Shown here: one piece after another, positions 24,301-36,300 of the stretch | How the letters are laid out: every line of letters starts with the position of its first letter | Numbering within the stretch: the first letter of the stretch is position 1 | NCBI RefSeq assembly: GCF_932526225.1 | Contig: NC_064041.1 | Coordinates: forward strand, 1,130,699 to 1,190,698 | Length of the DNA: 60,000 bases | Reading direction: 5' to 3' | Source: Nematostella vectensis | Taxonomy: Eukaryota; Cnidaria; Anthozoa; Actiniaria; Edwardsiidae | The notes under the pieces: generated by a model | What the model saw: the letters and a program-made list of their open reading frames with translations, nothing else | Told to the model about the DNA's origin: nothing | The model's database searches: none | Translations under genes and position numbers: made by a program

Positions 24301-27300
24301 TTGTATTGATCAGCACAAGTGTAAACGGCCTCAACCCCTCCTTGGGTGTGGGATTACCTGGATTGTAGTGATCAGCACAAGTGTAAACGGCCTCAACCCC
24401 TCCTTGGGTGGTGGATTACCTGGATTGTAGTGATCAGCACAAGTGTAAATGGCCTCAACCCCTCCTTGGGTGGTGGATTACCTGGATTGTAGTGATCAGC
24501 ACAAGTGTAAACGGCCTCAACCCCTCCTTGGGTGGTGGATTACCTGGATTGTAGTGATCAGCACAAGTGTAAACGGCCTCAACCCCTCCTTGGGTGGGGG
24601 ATTACATGGATTGTATTGATCAGCACAAGTGAAAACGGCCTCAACCCCTCCTTGGGTGGGGGATTACCTGGATTGTAGTGATCAGCACAAGTGTAAACGG
24701 CCTCAACCCCTCCTTGGGTGTGGGATTACCTGGATTGTAGTGATCAGCACAAGTGTAAACGGCCTCAACCCCTCCTTGGGTGGTGGATTACCTGGATTGT
24801 AGTGATCAGCACAAGTGTAAACGGCCTCAACCCCTCCTTGGGTGGGGGATTACCTGGATTGTAGCGATCAGCACAAGTGTAAACGGCCTCAACCCCTCCT
24901 TGGGTGGTGGATTACCTGGATTGTAGTGATCAGCACAAGTGTAAACGGCCTCAACCCCTCCTTGGGTGGGGGATTACCTGGATTGTATTGATCAGCACAA
25001 GTGTAAACGGCCTCAACCCCTCCTTGGGTGTGGGATTACCTGGATTGTAGTGATCAGCACAAGTGTAAACGGCCTCAACCCCTCCTTGGGTGGGGGATTA
25101 CCTGGATTGTATTGATCAGCACAAGTGTAAACGGCCTCAACCCCTCCTTGGGTGTGGGATTACCTGGATTGTAGTGATCAGCACAAGTGTAAACGGCCTC
25201 AACCCCTCCTTGGGTGGGGGATTACCTGGATTGTAGTGATCAGCACAAGTGTAAACGGCCTCAACCCCTCCTTGGGTGGGGGATTACCTGGATTGTATTG
25301 ATCAGCACAAGTGTAAACGGCCTCAACCCCTTCTTGGGTGGGGGATTACCTGGATTGTAGTGATCAGCACAAGTGTAAATGGCCTCAACCCCTTCTTGGG
25401 TGGGGGATTACCTGGATTGTAGTGATCAGCACAAGTGTAAACGGCCTCAACCCCTTCTTGGGAGGGGGATTACCTGGATTGTATTGATCAGCACAAGTGT
25501 AAACGGCCTCAACCCCTCCTTGGGTGTGGGATTACCTGGATTGTAGTGATCAGCACAAGTGTAAACGGCCTCAACCCTTCTTGGGTGGGGGATTACCTGG
25601 ATTGTAGTGATCAGCACAAGTGTAAACGGCCTCAACCCCTCCTTGGGTGGGGGATTACCTGGATTGTAGTGATCAGCACAAGTGTAAACGGCCTCAACCC
25701 CTCCTTGGGTGAAGGATTACCTGGATTGTATTGATCAGCACAAGTGTAAACGGCCTCAACCCCTCCTTGGGTGGGGGATTACCTGGATTGTATTGATCAG
25801 CACAAGTGTAAATGGCCTCAACCCCTTCTTGGGTGGGGGATTACCTGGATTGTAGTGATCAGCACAAGTGTAAACGGCCTCAACCCCTTCTTGGGTGGGG
25901 GATTACCTGGATTGTAGTGATCAGCACAAGTGTAAACGGCCTCAACCCTTCTTGGGTGGGGGATTACCTGGATTGTAGTGATCAGCACAAGTGTAAACGG
26001 CCTCAACCCCTCCTTGGGTGGGGGATTACCTGGATTGTAGTGATCAGCACAAGTGTAAACGGCCTCAACCCCTCCTTGGGTGGGGGATTACCTGGATTGT
26101 AGTGATCAGCACAAGTGTAAACGGCCTCAACCCCTCCTTGGGTGGGGGATTACCTGGATTGTAGTGATCAGCACAAGTGTAAACGGCCTCAACCCCTCCT
26201 TGGGTGGTGGATTACCTGGATTGTAGTGATCAGCACAAGTGTAAACGGCCTCAACCCTTCTTGGGTGGGGGATTACCTGGATTGTATTGATCAGCACACG
26301 TGTAAACGGCCTCAACCCCTCCTTGGGTGGGGGATTACATGGATTGTATTGATCAGCACAAGTGAAAACGGCCTCAACCACTCCTTGGGTGGGGGATTAC
26401 CTGGATTGTAGTGATCAGCACAAGTGTAAACGGCCTCAACCCCTCCTTGGGTGGGGGATTACCTGGATTGTAGTGATCAGCACAAGTGTAAACGGCCTCA
26501 ACCCCTCCTTGGGTGGGGGATTACCTGGATTGTAGTGATCAGCACAAGTGTAAACGGCCTCAACCCTTCTTGGGTGGTGGATTACCTGGATTGTAGTGAT
26601 CAGCACAAGTGTAAACGGCCTCAACCCCTCCTTGGGTGGTGGATTACCTGGATTGTAGTGATCAGCACAAGTGTAAATGGCCTCAACCCCTCCTTGGGTG
26701 GTGGATTACCTGGATTGTAGTGATCAGCACAAGTGTAAACGGCCTCAACCCCTCCTTGGGTGGTGGATTACCTGGATTGTAGTGATCAGCACAAGTGTAA
26801 ACGGCCTCAACCCCTCCTTGGGTGGGGGATTACATGGATTGTATTGATCAGCACAAGTGAAAACGGCCTCAACCCCTCCTTGGGTGGGGGATTACCTGGA
26901 TTGTAGTGATCAGCACAAGTGTAAATGGCCTCAACCCCTCCTTGGGTGGGGGATTACCTGGATTGTAGTGATCAGCACAAGTGTAAACGGCCTCAACCCC
27001 TCCTTGGGTGGGGGATTACCTGGATTGTAGTGATCAGCACAAGTGTAAACGGCCTCAACCCCTCCTTGGGTGGGGGATTACCTGGATTGTAGTGATCAGC
27101 ACAAGTGTAAACGGCCTCAACCCCTCCTTGGGTGGGGGATTACCTGGATTGTAGTGATCAGCACAAGTGTAAATGGCCTCAACCCCTCCTTGGGTGGGGG
27201 ATTACCTGGATTGTAGTGATCAGCACAAGTGTAAACGGCCTCAACCCCTCCTTGGGTGGTGGATTACCTGGATTGTAGTGATCAGCACAAGTGTAAACGG

Positions 27301-30300
27301 CCTCAACCCCTCCTTGGGTGGGGGATTACATGGATTGTATTGATCAGCACAAGTGAAAACGGCCTCAACCCCTCCTTGGGTGGGGGATTACCTGGATTGT
27401 AGTGATCAGCACAAGTGTAAATGGCCTCAACCCCTCCTTGGGTGGTGGATTACCTGGATTGTAGTGATCAGCACAAGTGTAAACGGCCTCAACCCCTCCT
27501 TGGGTGGTGGATTACCTGGATTGTAGTGATCAGCACAAGTGTAAATGGCCTCAACCCCTCCTTGGGTGGGGGATTACCTGGATTGTAGTGATCAGCACAA
27601 GTGTAAATGGCCTCAACCCCTCCTTGGGTGGGGGATTACCTGGATTGTAGTGATCAGCACAAGTGTAAACGGAGCCATGATGGCACATACAGCCAGCCCC
27701 CCATCTGTCATTCACCAACACGGTCTCCTTCACAGGACTGGAAAACAAGACAAAAAATGCCGTATATATATTTACAAAATTAATGCCCAGGTCCAAATAC
27801 GAGTCCCTGTTTGTCATCCCAAAGTCTTCACAAGGGCTGACTAAACCATACAATTTTTTATTGTAGTGGCTAAATGCCTGACAGTTTGGAAAGGTCATTA
27901 ATTGACTAAATGCCAACAGTTTTCAATTTATTTAAATAACCCAGTAAATTTATGACCAAGTGAGTTTGAAGTAGTCTATTATAATGCTAGAACAAATACT
28001 CATGGTGTGATGTTTACACAAGCATCCTGGTGCTTCTTGGAGTACTCCAAGATTGATTGTAATGGAACCATGTAAAAGATGAATGGTAAGAGACCAATAT
28101 TGAATAATTACATAAAGCTGTTTACTTATAGTAGACGAAGGTTTAAATAAGTGTTTTTTTATGAACTTAATTTTTTTGGAGGGGGTACTTTTATAAATTT
28201 TAAATCTTAAATGTTATTGTCTGTTATTATTCCGGTGCATGAGAGGTAATTTACCTGTCATTGTATAACCATGCCAAGAACTTCTTGCTTGTCCAGTAGT
28301 CTGGGCTAGCATCCCAGTCACCATCAGACCAGATATATTCAGGCTTGAACTTGGTGACCAAGTCATGGAGCTCTGGTATAACTTTGCCCTTGGAAAAGAC
28401 ATCAGGATCAGCATCCTTATCATTGATTCATCATCATCATACAGTATTACATTCATCATCATCATACAGTATTACATTCATCATCATCATACAGTATTAC
28501 ATTCATCATCATCATACAGTATTACATTCATCATCATCATACAGTATTACATTCATCATCATCATACAGTATTACATTCATCATCAACATACAGTATTAC
28601 ATTCATCATCATCATACAGTATTACATTCATCATCATACAGTATTACATTCATCATCATCATACAGTATTACATTCATCATCATCATACAGTATTACAGT
28701 CATCATCATCATACAGTATTACATTCATCATTATAATACAATATTACATTCATCATCATCATACAGTATTACATTCATCATCATCATACAGTATTACATT
28801 CATCATCATCATACAGTATTACAGTCATCATCATCATACAGTATTACATTCATCATCATTATACAGTATTACATTCATCATCATACAGTATTACATTCAT
28901 CATCATCATACAGTATTACATTCATCATCATCATACAGTATTACATTCATCATCATCATACAGTATTACATTCATCATCATCATACAGTATTACATTCAT
29001 CATCATCATACAGTATTACATTCATCATCATCATACAGTATTACATTCATCATCATCATACAGTATTACATTCATCATCAACATACAGTATTACATTCAT
29101 CATCATCATACAGTATTACATTCATCATCATCATACAGTATTACATTCATCATCATCATACAGTATTACATTCATCATCATCATACAGTATTACATTCAT
29201 CATCATCATACAGTATTACATTCATCATCATACAGTATTACATTCATCATCATCATACAGTATTACATTCATCATCATCATACAGTATTGCATTCATCAT
29301 CATCATACAGTATTACATTCATCATCATCATACAGTATTGCATTCATCATCATCATACAGTATTACATTCATCATCATCATACAGTATTACATTCAGCAT
29401 CATACAGTATTACATTCATCATCATCATACAGTATTACATTCATCATCATCATACAGTATTACATTCATCATCATACAGTATTACATTCATCATCATCAT
29501 ACAGTATTACATTCATCATCATCATACAGTATTACATTCATCATCATCATACAGTATTACATTCATCATCATCATACAGTATTACATTCATCATCATCAT
29601 ACAGTATTACATTCATCATCATCATACAGTATTACATTCATCATCATCATACAGTATTACATTCATCATCATACAGTATTGCATTCATCATCATCATACA
29701 GTATTACATTCATCATCATCATACAGTATTACATTCAGCATCATACAGTATTACATTCATCATCATCATACAGTATTACATTCATCATCATCATACAGTA
29801 TTACATTCATCATCATCATACAGTATTACATTCATCATCATCATACAGTATTACATTCATCATCATACAGTATTACATTCATCATCATCATACAGTATTA
29901 CATTCATCATCATCATACAGTATTACATTCATCATCATCATACAGTATTACATTCATCATCATCATACAGTATTACATTCATCATCATACAGTATTACAT
30001 TCATCATCATCATACAGTATTACATTCATCATCATACAGTATTACATTCATCATCAACATACAGTATTACATTCATCATCATACAGTATTACATTCATCA
30101 TCATCATACAGTATTACATTCATCATCATCATACAGTATTACATTCATCATCATCATACAGTATTACATTCATCATCATCATACAGTATTACATTCATCA
30201 TCAACATACAGTATTACATTCATCATCATCATACAGTATTACATTCATCATCATCATACAGTATTACATTCATCATCAACATACAGTATTACATTCATCA

Positions 30301-33300
30301 TCATCATACAGTATTACATTCATCATCATACAGTATTATATTCATCATCATACAGTATTACATTCATCATCATACAGTATTACATTCATCATCATACAGT
30401 ATTACATTCATCATCATCATACAGTACTGCATTCATCATCATCATACAGTATTACATTCATCATCATCATACAGTATTACATTCATCATCATCATACAGT
30501 ATTACATTCATCATCATCATACAGTATTACATTCATCATCATCATACAGTATTACATTCATCATCATACAGTATTACATTCATCATCATCATACAGTATT
30601 ACATTCATCATCATCATACAGTATTACATTCATCATCATCATACAGTATTACATTCATCATCATCATACAGTATTACATTCATCATCAACATACAGTATT
30701 ACATTCATCATCATCATACAGTATTACATTCATCATCATCATACAGTATTACATTCATCATCATCATACAGTATTACATTCATCATCATCATACAGTATT
30801 ACATTCATCATCATCATACAGTATTACATTCATCATCATCATACAGTATTACATTCATCATCATCATACAGTATTACATTCATCATCATACAGTATTACA
30901 TTCATCATCATCATACAGTATTACATTCATCATCATACAGTATTACATTCATCATCATCATACAGTATTACATTCATCATCATACAGTATTACATTCATC
31001 ATCATCATACAGTATTACATTCATCATCATCATACAGTATTACATTCATCATCATCATACAGTATTGCATTCATCATCATCATACAGTATTACATTCATC
31101 ATCATCATACAGTATTACATTCATCATCATCATACAGTATTACATTCATCATCATCATACAGTATTACATTCATCATCATCATACAGTATTACATTCATC
31201 ATCATACAGTATTACATTCATCATCATCATACAGTATTACATTCATCATCATACAGTATTACATTCATCATCATCATACAGTATTACATTCATCATCATA
31301 CAGTATTACATTCATCATCATCATACAGTATTACATTCATCATCATCATACAGTATTACATTCATCATCATCATACAGTATTACATTCATCATCATCATA
31401 CAGTATTACATTCATCATCAACATACAGTATTACATTCATCATCATCATACAGTATTACATTCATCATCATCATACAGTATTACATTCATCATCATACAG
31501 TATTACATTCATCATCATCATACAGTATTACATGCATCATCATCATACAGTATTACATTCATCATCATCATACAGTATTACATTCATCATCATCATACAG
31601 TATTACATTCATCATCATCATACAGTATTACATTCATCATCATCATACAGTATTACATTCATCATCATACAGTATTACATTCATCATCATCATACAGTAT
31701 TACATTTATCAGCATCATACAGTATTACATTCATCATCATACAGTATTACATTCATCATCATCATACAGTATTACATTCATCATCATCATACAGTATTAC
31801 ATTCATCATCATACAGTATTACATTCATCATCATCATACAGTATTACATTCATCATCATCATACAGTATTACATTCATCATCATCATACAGTATTACATT
31901 CATCATCATCATACAGTATTACATTCATCATCATCATACAGTATTACATTCATCATCATCATACAGTATTACATTCATCATCATCGTCAAACAGTATTAC
32001 ATTCATCATCATCATACAGTATTACATTCATCATCATCATACAGTATTACATTCATCATCATCATACAGTATTACATTCATCATCATACAGTATTACATT
32101 CATCATCATACAGTATTACATTCATCATCATCATACAGTATTACATTCATCATCATCATACAGTATTACATTCATCATCATCATACAGTATTACATTCAT
32201 CATCATCATACAGTATTACATTCATCATCATCATACAGTATTACATTCATCATCATCATACAGTATTACATTCATCATCATACAGTATTACATTCATCAT
32301 CATCATACAGTATTACATTCATCATCATCATACAGTATTACATTCATCATCATCATACAGTATTACATTCATCATCATCATACAGTATTGCATTCATCAT
32401 CATCATATGAATTTTTTGTTCTCAAAAAATAGTTTTATGTCAAATTGCCGGTTGCTTGATTGTTTATGTAAGTTACTATTATTTCCGTTACGTTATTTTG
32501 CGTGACGTCACGCGGATGTGGATTGGGTGGAAGTTCAATTACAACATACACCCTATAGGGCATAATTGTGACGTGGCTCTGAATCGAGCGCGTGGTTCAG
32601 TTCTCGTTCATCTTTCTGCGAGATGGGGTTCACATGAACCACTACGGGCTGTATCGTAGCTATCGAGGCGCCATTTTACGAGCAATTCGAATGCTCTAGC
32701 GTTTTTATGTTCGCTAGCACGTGGGCAGGCTTTGTTACATAACAAAGGCATACTGCTTGTTGCTGTTGATTTTTGGCCGATTACTGACACATTGGCTTTT
32801 TTCTTAGCGAATAGTTTTGAATTATTTTATCATGCTGTTAGCATTTGTTTATATTATGTGAAGAATTTATTCTCTATTGTGTGGGTTTCTTCCTACAGCG
32901 ATGGGGGTTTCTACCTCTATTTAATTTGTTGGTTTCTGCCTGCAAATTTGTCTGTGGGTTTCTACCTACGGTGATGGGGGTTTCTACCTCTATTTAATTT
33001 GTTGGTTTCTACCTGCAAATTTGTCTGTGGGTTTCTACCTACAGCGATAAGGGTTTCTACCTCTATTTAATTTGTTGGTTTCTACCTGCAAATTTGTCTG
33101 TGGGTTTCTACCTACAGCGATAAGGGTTTCTACCTCTATTTAATTTGTTGGTTTCTACCTGCAAATTTGTCTGTGGGTTTCTACCTACAGCGATAAGGGT
33201 TTCTACCTCTATTTAATTTGTTGGTTTCTACCTGCAAATTTGTCTGTGGGTTTCTACCTACAGCAATGGGGCTTTCTATTTATTTATTTATTTATTTATT

Positions 33301-36300
33301 TATACACTATTCATACAATTTTGTTTTGTGTTTTTGGTCAGGCATCTCCCATCCTTCTTTTATATTCATTTCAGATGCCTCCAAGACGTTCAACGAGAAA
33401 ACCAAAACATACTACCGAACCGAACCTGGTTGCAGAGGTGCCTGCCCCTCCTAAAAAACGCACACGAGCTGGCCGCAGGACAACAGAGGCTGAAATCATT
33501 CCAGCGACATCAACAGAATCAGCTACCCTTGTCGCAGATATAGTGAGGAGAGTGACTGCCGAGGTAACGCAGACAGTAACTTCTGAAGTGACAAGACAGC
33601 TGCTCCCGTTAATTCAGCAAGCACAAACTGCAGCTATTCCTGACAACCCTCCTGTCCTTCCATTGGAGCCATTGCCTGCTGCCATCGTGGAGGATTCTAT
33701 TTCATCAATACAGAACGCTCTGTCAGGTATGGAGCCCAACCAAAGCTTTTTGTCCATTGGCGTACCTATAGACCACCGCGTCTCTGTGAAATTACGCAGT
33801 AAGATTTGGAATAACGAATTTATCGACTTTGGATTATTGATAGATAGTTCTGTGAAGGCAGATAGATTTCAAATCACATTGTCCTCAGTAGATGAAAGCG
33901 ACCGACCATCGGTCTGTTTTGAGCCAACAAGTAAGCCCAAACGTATACGCTCAATAGATGATTGGCTATCAGCATTTCATGTTTTTGTTGGGGTATATTT
34001 ACGAAAGTACCCTAATGAGGGCCCAGCTCTCATGAAGTATGGGGATGTCATTCGGGATTTGGCTGTCAGGGGTCAGAATTGGCAACTATACGATGAAAAT
34101 TTTAGATCAATGCGGGAGACAAGGGCATCTGCAATGCCTTGGGATGCAATTCACTCCGAGCTATGGCTTCGCTCCCAAGGTAATCAGACCCAGAGGCCAA
34201 CTTTTAAGGGCGCAGCCAAGCATGTGGCCAGGCATTTGTCGGGTATGCCAAAGGGAGTATGTTATAACTTCCACAGGGGAGCGGGTTGCTCAGGCTGTGA
34301 CTACAAACATACTTGCTACAAGTGTGGGGCGTCACACCCTGCCTTTTCTTGTAATTTTCGTCCCCAAAACAAGTTTAACAGGCCCCAGACAGCTCAATCC
34401 CGTACTGGAACCCCCAACACTTCCAACACCAGTAAAAAGTGACAGACTTATTAAATTGTTAGCCGGCTATGAGCCTTCCCTTGTTCAACAACTGCACAGG
34501 GGCTTTACTAAGGGTTTTCCTCTTCATTTTGAAGGAGAAAGAGTATCTTTTGAAGCCAAAAATTTAGTTTCAGCCATAGAGAACCCACAAGTGGTGGATA
34601 GTAAAATTGGCAAGGAATTAGAAATGGGACGCTTAGCAGGTCCTTTTGATTCCCCACCTTTCCCTGTTTTTCGGGTATCCCCCCTGGGCGCTGTGCCTAA
34701 GAAGGCCCCAGGGGAGTTTAGGCTTATTCATCATCTGTCTTTCCCTGATGGCGATTCAGTGAATTCCGGCATTTCATCTGATAATACTAGTGTTCTCTAT
34801 TCAACAATTAGTGATGCTATTCAACTTGTTAAGTCCGTTGGTCGCGGGTCCTTTTTGGCTAAAACAGATATTAAAAGTGCATTTCGCATAATACCAATAA
34901 GGCCAGAAGACCACCACTTATTAGGAATCAAATGGAGAGACGTATATTACTATGATCGTTGTATGCCAATGGGCTGCTCAAGTTCGTGTAAGACCTTTGA
35001 GACATTTAGTACAGCTATTCAGTGGATAGCTCAGTCTCAATTCGGGATAACCAATATGCTTCATTTGCTAGATGATTTTTTGATTGTAGCACCATCAGCC
35101 GAATTATGTCAGCGACAGCTTGGGGTGTTTTTGGATCTTTGTGCATATCTTGGAATCCCAATGGCACCAGAGAAAACCTGCGGCCCATCGCCTGCATTAT
35201 CATTTGCAGGCATAGAACTGGATACAATCCAGATGGAGGCTAGGTTACCCCAGGATAAGCTAGATAAATGTATTACACTTATTACTGAGTTTTTGCGCCG
35301 TAAAAAAGTTTCATTACGTGAGCTACAATCTCTGGTTGGATTATTAAATTTTGCTTGCTCTGTGGTCATCCCGGGTAGAGCCTTTTTACGTCGTTTAATC
35401 AACTTGACGATAGGCATTAAGGCACCTCATCATAAAATAAGGTTGACTAAGGCCGCTAAGGAAGATTTAAATGTATGGCTGGTTTTTCTGTCCTCTTTCA
35501 ATGGTTGTTCATTTTTCTTAGACGATTACTGGTCCAATTCTCAGAAATTGAGATTATATACAGATGCAGCTGGTTCCTTGGGCTTTGGTGCCATATTTGG
35601 TAACGAGTGGTGTTATGGTAGTTGGCCATCTTCTTGGTTGGACAAGAACATAGCAACATTGGAGTTTTACCCCATAGTATTAGGTCTTCAGCTTTGGGGC
35701 CACCTGATGCAGAATAAATGTGTATTGTTTTTCACCGATAATGAGGCTTTAGTGCATGTTATAAACAAGCAATCGTGCCAGGATAAATCCCTCATGTTCT
35801 TTGTGCGTAAGCTGGTCTTGATTTGCTTACAGAACAACATTTTGTTTAAAGCAAAGCACATACCAGGCGTTCAGAATACTCTGGCTGATAGATTATCTCG
35901 CTTGCAGGCGGATGCTTTCAAGCGCCTGGCCCCAGATTCCATGAATACCACACCAGTAGACATTCCGCAGGAATGGCTCCCACAAAATTGGCAGCTATAG
36001 TCAGTGAGCTCATGCATTCTAGCCTTCAACCTTCTTCTCGCCCTACTTACAAGAGGGCTTGGGTATTATTTAGACAGTTCTTAGACGATACCTTTAACAC
36101 TGCGCAAGTTTCGTTGCCCATTTCACCCACAATGTTAGCTCTCTTTTTGGCTTACCTGTTTGACAAGCAATATGCTCCATCAACAGTAAATACCTATGTG
36201 TCAGCTTTAGGCTATTCTCACAAATTAGCAGGTCTCCCTGACCCAACTAAGGTATTTTATATCATTCAGATGCTCAAAGGCTACACTAAACTGGGTTCTA

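Noticed and set aside
9717-27672. CRISPR-like appearance of regularly repeated units
   Set aside because: Units are contiguous with no unique spacers, no cas genes are present, and the host is a eukaryote.
21513-27844. Many 60-100-codon frames in the 62-bp array ([20 protein letters not shown] and similar)
   Set aside because: They are register artefacts of 3 x 62 bp. The only real coding part is exon 5 on the minus strand.
34039-34416. First ~125 codons of the retrotransposon ORF2 as true protein
   Set aside because: They overlap the gag zinc-finger region in another frame and show no RT-like features; conserved sequence begins only near the end of gag.
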